From assembly GCA_025462645.1 (NCBI GenBank), contig JAOAPB010000016.1:1-64000 (forward strand): 64,000 nt of DNA, written 5' to 3'. Shown here one piece after another: positions 9,156 through 18,250 of the stretch. Origin of the DNA: Edaphobacter sp. GTDB taxonomy: Bacteria; Acidobacteriota; Terriglobia; Terriglobales; Acidobacteriaceae. The first letter of the stretch is position 1. Each line of letters begins with the position of its first letter. The translations under genes and the position numbers were made by a program. The notes beneath the pieces are model-generated. The model was not told where the DNA came from, ran no database searches, and saw nothing but the letters and a program-made list of their open reading frames with translations.

Positions 9156-10004
9156 TCAGACCCGCAACTCCATCCTCGCTGTCTCCGCTACCCGAGCCAG
9201 ATCGCTCAACGTAACCACTCGAATCTCTTGCCTCTCCATAGCCTCCACCCCAAACCGATACCTCTCCATAGCCTCGTCCTCCGCATCCGAGACAGACCGC
9301 AGCGGCTCAACCACAGCAGTCAACTCCAGCCTCGCACTCTCCACCCGCTCGACCCCCTCGCGAAGCTGAGGAGCCGAGTAAGCCAACCCCTTGGCTCCCT
9401 CTACATCCCCCTCCAGCGAGATAGCCTGAAACATCCGAATCACTCCATTCGGCCTATACCCGCAGTCGATCTTCATCGGGTCCCCAGCCCGCGTATACAG
9501 CGAGGCGGCAATCCTCTTCCGCATCAACCCCCAAACCCCTGCCCGCTCAAACTCTGTCCGCATCGCCCCTGCAATTGCCGCCCGCCCAGTCTTCTTCCGC
9601 TCCGCCTTCACCTTCAAAGGCTCCACATACATCCGCATCAACTGCTCCAGCTCCGCCGGCATACTCTCCGCGAGACAAGCCCTTACCGGCGTAATCTGCA
9701 CCGAGTTCGAAAGCGTATCCTCGAGCACCTGCATCACCGGCTTCGTATCGCTCGCCCCCATCCGCAGCCGAGCCCCAATCTCACCCTCCAACCCCTCCAG
9801 CAGACCGATATCCGCATCCGCATCCATGCACTTGACCCGGCTCCAGTCCCGCGTAAACCGCACCACCGCGCTATCGAGCTTCTCTGGATTGGGCGCGTCG
9901 CCTCCCGCCTCCCGCAGCAGAACCCCGATATTCACAAACTCGCCCTTCACCACATCCGGCACATACCGGATCAGGAAGAACTCGCACTGGACACGCTCAC
10001 GCAA
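9156..10004 (-). CDS. DUF3037 domain protein, partner of HipA-like kinase
   Basis: 282 aa, soluble. The N-terminus has the DUF3037 signature: an aromatic/basic strand CEFFLIRYVPDVVKGEFVNI followed by GVLL. The rest is charged and helical. From memory, DUF3037 proteins commonly sit next to HipA-type kinases, as here: the kinase ends 47 bp upstream. The pair is inserted between terL and portal and bounded by repeats at 8994-9130 and 10959-11092. It could be the partner or inhibitor of the kinase. No biochemical role is known to me. Confidence 0.8.
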   Translation of the reverse strand: MRERVQCEFFLIRYVPDVVKGEFVNIGVLLREAGGDAPNPEKLDSAVVRFTRDWSRVKCMDADADIGLLEGLEGEIGARLRMGASDTKPVMQVLEDTLSNSVQITPVRACLAESMPAELEQLMRMYVEPLKVKAERKKTGRAAIAGAMRTEFERAGVWGLMRKRIAASLYTRAGDPMKIDCGYRPNGVIRMFQAISLEGDVEGAKGLAYSAPQLREGVERVESARLELTAVVEPLRSVSDAEDEAMERYRFGVEAMERQEIRVVTLSDLARVAETARMELRV

Positions 10005-10050
10005 CCATCAGCCTCCAACCAAATCTAATAAGCAATTCAAAACACCACCC

Positions 10051-10917
10051 TTACATCACAAACTTACCCGCTCCACTCACCTCTGCGAACTGCCGAGGCA
10101 CAACAATCCTCTTCCCCGCATCCCACATCGGGAAAGGCTCCCGATTCGAATCCCGAAACGCCCCAATCAACTCCCTTACCCTGGAGCGCCTCCGCAACAT
10201 CTGCTCCATCAACCGCTCAATCACGCTGGTATCCCCTCCATACCACTCCGGCGGAACTGCCTCGGCAATCTCCCAAAGCGTCCCAGCCTCCATCGCCTCC
10301 ACGCGGCTAAGCCAGGGCTCGAAGCTCCCCCACCCCGTCACCCGCGCATACACCTGGTTCCTCTGATACACGCCCCGCAGCGGCGAATCAGGAAACGTCC
10401 AGTCCCCTGCGTTGAAGCAGAACCCCTGATCGATAAACGTAGCCCGGTACTTCCGCTCCCGAGGTTTCCTTTCAAACACCGCCTGCCGCCCATTGCAGTT
10501 CCCCGCCCACTTATCGATGCAAAGCATCCCGGCAAACTCCGCCAGGTTCCTCACCTCATCCAACTGTTGCTCCGGCAGGTAGTCCACCACCTGCCCCGGC
10601 ATCAGCCCACCCACAAACTGCGACCCGAACTGCAACCCCGCCCTGTACCTCTCTCGCTGTCCCCGAGGCAGCTCGACAAACATATCCAGAGTGTTTCTAA
10701 CCAGCCACTCCGTAACCTCGACAACATCACTTAAAGGCACCGTCAACCCCACCGCCGCCGCCAGACGAGTCGCAATCAACTCATTCGCCAATACCCGCAG
10801 ATCCTGCGGATTATTCTGAAACTTCACCACCCAAAGCTTTCCATCGGCCCCCAGCATCAACTGGCTCTGCGCCCCACCCCGCATCCGACGAATCGCCTGC
10901 ACCGCCAAAACCGCCAA
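10051..10917 (-). CDS. HipA-like (HipA_2 type) kinase
   Basis: 288 aa with a HipA/PI3K-like kinase core: glycine-rich loop GGAQSQ at 14-19, ATP-contacting lysine in VVKF (K32), catalytic LCIDKWAGNCNGR (D135, N140) and the metal-binding FIDQG (D163). All key residues are present, so it should be active. It is shorter than HipA of hipBA and lacks the N-terminal subdomain. No HipB-like DNA-binding partner is adjacent; the neighbour is DUF3037. In a prophage this suggests an accessory toxin or defence cassette; target unknown. Confidence 0.8.
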   Translation of the reverse strand: MAVLAVQAIRRMRGGAQSQLMLGADGKLWVVKFQNNPQDLRVLANELIATRLAAAVGLTVPLSDVVEVTEWLVRNTLDMFVELPRGQRERYRAGLQFGSQFVGGLMPGQVVDYLPEQQLDEVRNLAEFAGMLCIDKWAGNCNGRQAVFERKPRERKYRATFIDQGFCFNAGDWTFPDSPLRGVYQRNQVYARVTGWGSFEPWLSRVEAMEAGTLWEIAEAVPPEWYGGDTSVIERLMEQMLRRRSRVRELIGAFRDSNREPFPMWDAGKRIVVPRQFAEVSGAGKFVM

Positions 10918-10958
10918 GCCGCATCACCCCGTCCAAGCAGGATACTTCACTCGCCGGC

Positions 10959-11092
10959 CGTCATTCCGACCCTGAGCGTAGTCGAAGGGGAAGGCCCGGC
11001 ATTTGCCTCTGCCGTTGCCTGTTCTCCTCACCCAGTCCAGAAGGCCCGGGCGCCCCATCCTTCGCGCCCTTGGCGAGGGGTGGGATCTACAC
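10959..11092. repeat. Dispersed repeats overlapping the terL 3' end
   Basis: Two repeat types abut. At 10959-11030 is a copy of the TCATTC..GAGCG..GTCGAAG / TTTGCCTCTGCCGTTGCC unit also present at 8994 in the same orientation. At 11040-11092 is a CCCGGGCGCCCCATCC..GGGGTGGGAT palindrome, related to the one at 22097. The TerL stop codon and its last ~20 codons lie inside. Confidence 0.7.
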
Positions 11093-12563
11093 CGCCCGAC
11101 CCACTCCTCTTCTTCCCAGCCAACTCCGCCCGCACCGCCTGAGCCACCGCCATTGCCATCAGGCAGTCATCATGCGCCCCGCTAGCCGCTCCCGTCCGCC
11201 CGCCCGCCATCGAGACAAACGTCCGGCACTCTCCCAGCAGTCTCCGGCTGAAGAACAACCACGGCGACTCCACCAATAGAGCCCCCATCCGGCTCACCAT
11301 CCCCGGCTTACTCCCCGCCGTAGTCAACCACCCAGCAACGCCACCCTGCTCATACACCCGGGCATACCTCTCCACGCTATCGAGATAAGCCAGCACACCA
11401 GCCCCATGATTATTCCGCTCTACAGCAATCCAGGCTCCGCCATACTCTCTCGCCAGCTCCGCCGAGACCTTCGCCAGCTCCAGCGTCCCCAGCCTCTGCT
11501 GCAGCTCCGCGCACTGCAATCCAGACTCCATCTCAATCACCTGCACCGCAGCGAAGTCCCCATTCGCTCCACCCCCCGCCGTATCCACCGCAACCAGATA
11601 CTCCTTACCTGCAACCGGAGGCAGCCAAACCTGTAAAGCGCCGCCCCGCCGAGTCTCAACCACCCCCGGTAGCGAAGCCATCCGAAGCTCCACAGCAGCA
11701 ACCTCAAAGCAGCACTCCCCCGAAGCCTTGAAGCAGCTCTCCGCATCCTCGGCAAACTCCTGCGACCGCAACCCCCGATAGCTGGCCTCCAGCCCCCGCC
11801 GAAACCCGATCTGCCCCGCCGTCAACCCATACGCCAACACCAGGGCCCGCTCATCTTCCCGCAACGCGTCTGAAACTGGAGCCCCCACATAAGCCTCCTC
11901 CATCCACCAGGGGAAGAAGTGCCTTATCATTCCATTCGAACCAGCCAGTCCCCACTCCTCATAGAAGCACCCATAAGCCCCATTCGGGGTAGACTCCATC
12001 ACCATCTCCCCACCCGGAGCCAGCGCCGCCCGCAGCCCCGCCAGCGTCTCTGCCGCATCCCCCGGCCACCGGCTCACCTCGCTGCAGTGCAGATGCTGCA
12101 CCGTCAACCCCCGCCCCGCACTCTCATCCCCCGCACTAGCGACGCGAAACTCGCTATCCAGCTCTGGAAAGCACATCTGTCCCGAGTTAGCCTTACTCCG
12201 CCGCAATGGTCCCTCGCGCAGCTCCACAGGCAGACACTCCCAGAACCGCTGCACCATCCGAAAGATACTCTCTGCCGCCTCCCAGCTCTGCGCCACCTGT
12301 AGCGTCAGCACGCCCGGCGCAGTAATCGTCTTCAGAAAGAATCTCCCCGCCACCCACGTCGTAATCCCCATCTGCCGAGCCTTCAGCACGATATTCTGCC
12401 GTCCGCGCTCCCGCTCGAACGCCCGCTGCACTGCATTCGCTCGCAGCGGACGTTCGACACCCTCGCGGTCCCGCACACGCAGCATGGTCGCAGCCGAAAC
12501 AAGCAGCTTCGGCTGCGCCTCCATCATCCCACCCAACTCCAGCAGCTCTTCCAGGTCACGCAT
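11028..12563 (-). CDS. terL: Phage terminase large subunit
   Basis: DNA-packaging motor, 511 aa from the ATG at 12563; an earlier in-frame start at 12692 would overlap the fibre gene, and a GGGATGAGG SD-like run precedes 12563. The ATPase has a variant Walker A (KARQMGITT, 61-69), Walker B with its catalytic acid in LHCSE (158-162) and the coupling motif MESTPNG (189-195). The RNase H-like nuclease has AVDTAGGG (D327), AVERN and a final acidic AHDDCLMA. The last ~20 residues are encoded by a dispersed palindromic repeat and look like a non-native tail. terL lying downstream of the tail genes, rather than first, is unusual. Confidence 0.92.
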   Translation of the reverse strand: MRDLEELLELGGMMEAQPKLLVSAATMLRVRDREGVERPLRANAVQRAFERERGRQNIVLKARQMGITTWVAGRFFLKTITAPGVLTLQVAQSWEAAESIFRMVQRFWECLPVELREGPLRRSKANSGQMCFPELDSEFRVASAGDESAGRGLTVQHLHCSEVSRWPGDAAETLAGLRAALAPGGEMVMESTPNGAYGCFYEEWGLAGSNGMIRHFFPWWMEEAYVGAPVSDALREDERALVLAYGLTAGQIGFRRGLEASYRGLRSQEFAEDAESCFKASGECCFEVAAVELRMASLPGVVETRRGGALQVWLPPVAGKEYLVAVDTAGGGANGDFAAVQVIEMESGLQCAELQQRLGTLELAKVSAELAREYGGAWIAVERNNHGAGVLAYLDSVERYARVYEQGGVAGWLTTAGSKPGMVSRMGALLVESPWLFFSRRLLGECRTFVSMAGGRTGAASGAHDDCLMAMAVAQAVRAELAGKKRSGSGGVDPTPRQGREGWGARAFWTG

Positions 12564-12599
12564 AACAAATCCCTCATCCCTACCGAACGAACCGATGAG

Positions 12600-12634
12600 C
12601 CCAGGGCACGGCCTCATCCAAAAGACCGTGCCCT
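12600..12634 (-). terminator. Hairpin between fibre gene and terL
   Basis: AGGGCACGG pairs with CCGTGCCCT across a ~14-nt loop, just after the fibre stop and before the terL SD. There is no long T tract, so it may be an attenuator or processing site rather than a full terminator. Confidence 0.45.
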
Positions 12635-12645
12635 CACTCATCCCC

Positions 12646-15600
12646 TTACATCTCCCAATGGCAACCGGAGACGTTCTTCGCATTCGGAACATCCCGCAGC
12701 GTCAACGTCCCATTCGACGGAACCGTCACCGTCGTTCCCCAGGCCAGTCCATTGATCAACTGGCTGGAGTTCAGCGGTCCCACATTCACCACATAGGTAG
12801 CCTGAGGATTGTTGATCCGGTAAACAGCCCCACTCTGCCCCGTGCAATCCGGCAGTGTCAGTGTCCCCGCGGCAGTCACTCCCGCGACGCTCACATACCC
12901 ATCCCCAGCCGTCATGCTGTACGGCAGCGAAGTCACGCCATGCGGATTCATCTCGTTGTATCCGAACGCGTAGTTCAGCGCGTTGCTCGCCGCATTGGCC
13001 AGCAACTGCTGCCCCGCCTGCGTCGGATGCGTGGCGTCGACCTGGAAGTAAGTCGTGTTCGCGTTAGCCCCATCCGCGCCCAGCAGCGGATTAGCGGCAA
13101 AGTCGACAATGCCATCCGCGCCGACTGCCTTGTACTGCTGCAGCATTAGGGCATCGTAGGCATTTTTCGCGGCATCCAGGCCCGCTCCCGTACGCGAGAT
13201 CATCGTGCCCAGAAACACCCTGCACCCGGCAGTCTTGAGTATCTGCACCTCGCCAGCGAGTGCCGCCATCACCTGACTCGGCGTCTCGTTCACCTGAAGG
13301 CTGTTGGTGCCCATGAACACAATCGCATTCGCCGGCCCCTGAGTCGTCAGGCACCGCATTCCTGCCCGGTTCGATTCCGAGCCCGTGACGGCCTCCATGT
13401 AGACCCCGGTAATACCCCAGTTGGTGATCGCATAGCTGGGCTGGTTGTTCAAGGTCAATAGCGCAGGCCACGGTGTCGACACTCCATAACCGAAGGTAAT
13501 GGAGTCTCCAATCGCGTGAAGCTGCGGTGTTGTGCCGACGATAGGAAGCGGTGTAACCGGCGCACCTCGGCTGGAAACGTCATTGCGGAACGCCGTGCTG
13601 ATAATGGCGATCTGCGCTGCCGTAAGTTGTGTGGCGTAGCTGCGAAACCGGTACATCGTGCCGTTGAACCCGGAGCCCGCCCAGGGACCCGCGTTGCTCG
13701 ATCCCAGGTAGAAGTTCCCCGAACTCTGCTTGCCGGCGTTGCTTCCCTGCTTGATATAGGAGGTGACCTCCGTCCCATCGATATAGATATGGTCGAGGTT
13801 CCCACTACCCGTTCCCAGCACCACACACTGAACGTGGAACCCCGAGATCCAGTTCGGAACGGAAGTGGAATCTGTTCCTGCGGCATAAACGCGCGGAGCA
13901 TAGGTCAGCGGCAGCGTCGAGCCTCCGGACAGGTTCGTCGCAAGATACATCAGGCTGAATCCTGTGCTTCCAGTGCTGCTCGAGAGAAGCACTGGAAATG
14001 GATTGCTGGGCTGCGGCCCGGCTGTAATCGGATTGATGTACGCCGCCAGGCAGAAGGACTGCGTCGAGTTCAGCGCGGCGGGCAGAGAAACCCCCTGCGA
14101 CGTCGAGCCCACGAAGGCCAGCCCTGTCGGAGCCCACGTCGGAGCCTGAGCCCCAGCGGCCAGCGTTCCGTTATTTCCATTGGTCGTACTGTCTGTCAGC
14201 ACACTCCCCGAGCCCTGCAGAAAGTTGTAGTCCGCCGTCGCATTCGCCGGCAGTCCAGCCAATCCTCCGCTTCCCGGAGGTACTCCCCACGTTCCATCCT
14301 CCCGCAGAAACCGTGTCGTCCCCGCCGTCGCCCCCGGATCAGGCACAGCGCCCTGGGCATGTCCGCTACCCGAGGCCCCAAACAAAGGCAATCGAGCCGC
14401 ATTCACCGTTCCACTCGTAATGTTGGCTCCGCTCATCGCGCCGTTCAACGTGGTCGCATTGATTGTTCCTGCATTGATCGTTCCCGCAGTAAACCCCTGC
14501 GGAGTGAATCCATACGGCGTCCCGCGCAGCGTTATGTTCAATGCGCTCGTCGTCGGCTGGAACGATATGATGTCTGTTGCTACGCTGCTGTCCAGTTCGA
14601 ACAGGTTGTAGCCCGAGTTCCATCTCCCACATCCATGCGAGTTGCAGTGTACGGTGAAGACGCTCTGTTCCCCGGCATCCAGCGACATGGTTCGCTTCCA
14701 CACACCCTTTGCCTCATAGGCCATATCCGGTGCTGTATGGGTTCCTCCGTTGCCAAAGTAGGCGGCCGCCGGGGTTGCATTCGTCACTGTCCAGCCCTGC
14801 AGTCCCGGCCCATTGTTGCCTTCATACTGCATGCCGGCTCGTGCCCGCGCTATCGCTCGCGGTGTCGTCTGTCCGACGAACATAATGTCTCCCTTCATCG
14901 ACTCCTGGAAGTAGTGCGGCTCTTCCACGGCATCGTTCGCTGCCCATGCCACGGTGTTCGGAGCCAGCGTCATCTTTCCATCGACGCTCTTCGTCGCCGG
15001 GTTCAGCACACTCAGCACCTCCGCCATCGGATACAGGGCATACCCTCCCGTCAACGTCGTCAGCGTTCCGCCGGTGCTTGTGCTGTTGGCTCCGCTCTGC
15101 GCGTAGGTCAGGGTATTCGGACCCGTCGTCGTCACCACATAGCTCCCGTTGTAGCTGCTATCGGCGACGCCGCTTACCGTCAGTGGCAGTCCGTTCACGT
15201 CCACAGGCAGGTTGCCTGCCGTCGTTACAGTCACCACGTTGCTGTTGCGCGCGATCGAAGCAACATTCAGCGCCACATTCAGAAACGCCGAGCTTTGATT
15301 CATCGTGCCCACAATGGCCGTCGCGCCTCCAGCGTAGTAGAGTCCCGTCGCCGAGTAGGATCCAACCACGGGGAACACCTGCCGTATGCCCCCGGTCGTA
15401 TCCACCGTCTGCTCCAGCCCATATCCGCACAATCCACCAATTGCTACCGTGGCGGGCACATTATGTGCCTTGTTCAGCGTCATCTGCAGATGTGTTCCAT
15501 CGACAACGGTATAGTTCGCCATCTCGTAGTTCTGCGCGTTCGTTCCATTCGTCGCATCGGTAATACAAGCCACGCCGCTCGGCTGCGGTGCTGCCGCGGT

Positions 15601-16644
15601 GTTCGTGGCGAAACCTGTCGTCACTCCACTCGTTGCAATCGCGACCGTCACCGTCCCCGGGGCCACATTGTTCACCTGCGACGGTATCTTCTGTGCCGTC
15701 TGAAAGAACACGCTCAGCGGAAACGCGCTTCCGCTGAACGCCGCCGAAGCATGAGGACCGGCCACGCCGGCTCCCGTCACAGCACCGGCTGTCAGAACAC
15801 TCGCCGGATTCTTGTCGATCAGAAACCGTCCATCACCCTGGGTCCCTCCGGCAGTGCTCGCGGCCACCACAACCGACGTCGATCCTGGTGAGCATCCCGA
15901 CGAGCAAGTTCCCTGGAAGACCTGGGTGTCCTCATGTACCTGCAAGTCGAAAGGATGAGCTCCTTCATCCGCATTGTCCCGAAAACCGCCGGAAGAAGTA
16001 ATGACCTGAGATCCCACCAGACAGTCGCCCACTCCGTAGCAATCGATCTGCATTGGCGCCAGGACATGTTGCCCCTGCGTGTTGTATGTCCCATTCACCA
16101 TCAGGGCGCTGTAGCCTGTCTTGAAGTAGGGAACCCTGGCGTCGATCTCCTGGGGAAACAGGTTCGATCCCCCAGCCAGCGCCGCGTGGTTGATCTGCAG
16201 CCCAAGCGATGCAGGGCTCTCGCTCACCACCTGCGGTTGCAGCAGAGCATTGAGACGTGTCGACACAACATCGATCACCTGTGCCGTATCCTGGCCCGGT
16301 GTCATGACGCTCGCCGGATTCATGTAGTTGTCTCTACGCTGTCCGTTTCGTGTGTCCTCCACATGTGTCTTATCGTTCCACCGCGACGATACGTAGATCT
16401 CCCCTGAGGCATAGCTCTGTTCTGCCTTTACCTCGCACCCGCTCGCGCAGTCCGGACTCGTCACCGCATTGGCAATGCCGTTGTCGTTGCGCCCACTCTG
16501 ATACTGGCTCGCGTACTCCACCCCATTCAAATTGTTCGCTTGCAGCATGGTGCCCGGCGGTTGAGCCACGGTCTGCGTCGTAGCTGGCAGCGTCGCCACC
16601 TTCTGCACCAGCCCGCTTGTCAGCCCAGCCACGCTCACATCCAC
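12646..16644 (-). CDS. Giant phage tail fibre with LamG-like and SGNH esterase domains (main frame)
   Basis: 1332 aa, rich in Gly/Ala/Ser/Thr and beta-structure. Residues about 800-960 look like a concanavalin/LamG sugar-binding fold. Residues about 1040-1220 are an SGNH/GDSL hydrolase: GDSITFG (nucleophile Ser), GTNSL (block III Asn) and DATHP (catalytic Asp/His), with a further beta domain at the C-terminus. This is typical of a fibre that deacetylates surface glycan. The apparent GTG start at 16644 is not native: upstream out-of-frame DNA continues the protein (VSGQQAANKHYVDVSVAGL), so this frame is the downstream part of a ~1,526-aa gene starting at 17225. Confidence 0.8.
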   Translation of the reverse strand: MDVSVAGLTSGLVQKVATLPATTQTVAQPPGTMLQANNLNGVEYASQYQSGRNDNGIANAVTSPDCASGCEVKAEQSYASGEIYVSSRWNDKTHVEDTRNGQRRDNYMNPASVMTPGQDTAQVIDVVSTRLNALLQPQVVSESPASLGLQINHAALAGGSNLFPQEIDARVPYFKTGYSALMVNGTYNTQGQHVLAPMQIDCYGVGDCLVGSQVITSSGGFRDNADEGAHPFDLQVHEDTQVFQGTCSSGCSPGSTSVVVAASTAGGTQGDGRFLIDKNPASVLTAGAVTGAGVAGPHASAAFSGSAFPLSVFFQTAQKIPSQVNNVAPGTVTVAIATSGVTTGFATNTAAAPQPSGVACITDATNGTNAQNYEMANYTVVDGTHLQMTLNKAHNVPATVAIGGLCGYGLEQTVDTTGGIRQVFPVVGSYSATGLYYAGGATAIVGTMNQSSAFLNVALNVASIARNSNVVTVTTAGNLPVDVNGLPLTVSGVADSSYNGSYVVTTTGPNTLTYAQSGANSTSTGGTLTTLTGGYALYPMAEVLSVLNPATKSVDGKMTLAPNTVAWAANDAVEEPHYFQESMKGDIMFVGQTTPRAIARARAGMQYEGNNGPGLQGWTVTNATPAAAYFGNGGTHTAPDMAYEAKGVWKRTMSLDAGEQSVFTVHCNSHGCGRWNSGYNLFELDSSVATDIISFQPTTSALNITLRGTPYGFTPQGFTAGTINAGTINATTLNGAMSGANITSGTVNAARLPLFGASGSGHAQGAVPDPGATAGTTRFLREDGTWGVPPGSGGLAGLPANATADYNFLQGSGSVLTDSTTNGNNGTLAAGAQAPTWAPTGLAFVGSTSQGVSLPAALNSTQSFCLAAYINPITAGPQPSNPFPVLLSSSTGSTGFSLMYLATNLSGGSTLPLTYAPRVYAAGTDSTSVPNWISGFHVQCVVLGTGSGNLDHIYIDGTEVTSYIKQGSNAGKQSSGNFYLGSSNAGPWAGSGFNGTMYRFRSYATQLTAAQIAIISTAFRNDVSSRGAPVTPLPIVGTTPQLHAIGDSITFGYGVSTPWPALLTLNNQPSYAITNWGITGVYMEAVTGSESNRAGMRCLTTQGPANAIVFMGTNSLQVNETPSQVMAALAGEVQILKTAGCRVFLGTMISRTGAGLDAAKNAYDALMLQQYKAVGADGIVDFAANPLLGADGANANTTYFQVDATHPTQAGQQLLANAASNALNYAFGYNEMNPHGVTSLPYSMTAGDGYVSVAGVTAAGTLTLPDCTGQSGAVYRINNPQATYVVNVGPLNSSQLINGLAWGTTVTVPSNGTLTLRDVPNAKNVSGCHWEM

Positions 16645-17225
16645 ATAGTGCTTGTTCGCGGCCTGCTGTCCCGATACGGGATCGCCAGCCAGGGCAGCGC
16701 ACCCGTCATCGTGTCCCCGCTCTTCAAGACATACGGGGTAGAACCATCCAGAGGGGCTCCCGCGACTGCCGCCGCAATCGCCGTATCCACATAGCTCTTG
16801 CTCACCGTCTGCATGGCCACCGACGTCGGCAGCACCGAATTCCGTACCGCGCTCACGTGCACCGGCACTGAGCTCACCGGAACCACCCAGAACTCCCGGC
16901 TCACACTCCCGTCGTTCAGGTGATACACCGCGGTGTAGTAGCTCCCCATCGGCGTAGCCCCCGCATTCGGAGCCAGCTGCACGCTGAGCACACCGCCCGC
17001 TCCAATCACCACCGATGTGCTTCCGCTAGGGACCGTCTGCCCAAGTGCATTCGAAAACGCCGGCCAGCTAACGAGTACCGTACCGGTAGCCGTAGTCCCA
17101 TCCGCACGATAAATCGTATCTGTAACGGTAGTCGTGGCAATTGGACCCTGCGCCACGGCACCCACCGTTATCACCGCCAGCAGCATCCCTACCAGCGTCC
17201 ATCCTCTAGGCTTCCAAGACATCAT
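16635..17225 (-). CDS. N-terminal part of the tail fibre, signal-peptide-like start, frameshifted
   Basis: Starts at the ATGATG at 17225/17222 behind GAGGAG. It opens with a basic N-terminus, a hydrophobic core (WTLVGMLLAVITVGAVAQG) and a plausible AVAQG cleavage site, then a beta-rich domain and a SYVDTAIAAAVAG / GDTMTGALP fibre motif. After TGALP the frame slips: the natural continuation (LAGDPVSGQQAANKHYVDV) is in the frame of the 1332-aa ORF, so one base has been lost near 16690-16700 (GCTGCCCTGGCTGG). A secretion signal is unexpected for a phage virion protein. Confidence 0.7.
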   Translation of the reverse strand: MMSWKPRGWTLVGMLLAVITVGAVAQGPIATTTVTDTIYRADGTTATGTVLVSWPAFSNALGQTVPSGSTSVVIGAGGVLSVQLAPNAGATPMGSYYTAVYHLNDGSVSREFWVVPVSSVPVHVSAVRNSVLPTSVAMQTVSKSYVDTAIAAAVAGAPLDGSTPYVLKSGDTMTGALPWLAIPYRDSRPRTSTMWM

Positions 17226-17296
17226 TAATCTCCTCAATAGCTCTCGCCTAAAACTCACCAGATCAGCCCTGGGACAGATCTGCGCCACACCCGCAC

Positions 17297-18250
17297 CTAA
17301 GCAGGCAGATAGCTCCGGAAACAAAGCACCATCTCCCCGTCGTTCGCATCCTTCACGGGCAACGCTCGAAAGGCTCCCGCCAGCCGCACCCTCTCGAGCG
17401 GCCCCGCCAGTGTCTCCGCCATCTCCGCTGCTCCCTGCATCGCCTGTAGCCGCGGATAGTGATAGATCACCCTGTCGCCCTGCTCTCCATCCATCACGAA
17501 CAGCCCCGACCACTCCTGAAAGAACCCGCCACCCTCGCGATCCACAAAACCCACCAACCGGCTCACCTGCATCCCCGCAACAGGAGCTCCCGCCAGTAAA
17601 GCCTCGCCAAGTTGCAGCACTCCACCGGCAATCGAAGCCACCCGTCCCACATTCAGCGAAACCCGCCGAACATAGTTCACATCCCCTCCAACCGCCGCAG
17701 CCGAGCTCACATAAGCCGCGCTGACCCCGCTCCCTACATACCCAACCTGCCCCACATAATCGACATCGACGGCCACTAGATCCCCTACTAAAAACCCAGC
17801 CGTCCCCACCAGACCCACATTCAGCGAGGTAGCCGTGGATCCTGCCTCTAAAGCCACCGGAGCAGCGGCAACGCCTCCACTCCCATTCAAGGGAGCGCCC
17901 GTCGCAGTACGCAGCAGATTCATCTGCTGCGACCCAGCCGCCAGGGCCAGTTGCAACTTACCCCAGCTCTCAAACTCCAGCGACACCGTAGCCTCCACCT
18001 CCGTCCGTACCTGTCCTTGAGCCATCGCGCCCACCCGCAGCGCCAACACCTTGGTCGCGCTCTTCCGTGCAAACCCCTTGCACCATCCCAGATCCACCCA
18101 GGGCGACGGCGGAGAATCCAAAGCAAATCCTCCGATCTGTGCCGCATCGAACACCGTAGGCACCCCCGCCCCTCGATCCACCGGCGCAAAGTAAGCCCGC
18201 ACCCGACGCACCACCGGAGCCACTCCCGTCCCATGAAAAGTCGAACTCAC
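17297..18250 (-). CDS. Phage major tail (tube)-like protein
   Basis: 317 aa, beta-rich, no membrane segment. The opening (GTGVAPVVRRVRAYFAPV) and the repeated alternating strands suit a tail-tube subunit, with a Gly/Ala/Val-rich insertion at about 125-230. Its start overlaps the stop of the 164-aa gene by 4 bp. It lies after connector genes and before the fibre, the usual place for a major tail protein. Assignment is from position and composition. Confidence 0.6.
   Translation of the reverse strand: MSSTFHGTGVAPVVRRVRAYFAPVDRGAGVPTVFDAAQIGGFALDSPPSPWVDLGWCKGFARKSATKVLALRVGAMAQGQVRTEVEATVSLEFESWGKLQLALAAGSQQMNLLRTATGAPLNGSGGVAAAPVALEAGSTATSLNVGLVGTAGFLVGDLVAVDVDYVGQVGYVGSGVSAAYVSSAAAVGGDVNYVRRVSLNVGRVASIAGGVLQLGEALLAGAPVAGMQVSRLVGFVDREGGGFFQEWSGLFVMDGEQGDRVIYHYPRLQAMQGAAEMAETLAGPLERVRLAGAFRALPVKDANDGEMVLCFRSYLPA

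Noticed and set aside
8331..10028. 565-aa rightward ORF
   Set aside because: Runs antisense across portal and DUF3037; Arg/Pro/His-rich shadow.
13516..15891. 791-aa rightward ORF
   Set aside because: Antisense to the fibre gene, Arg/Ser-rich, no motif.
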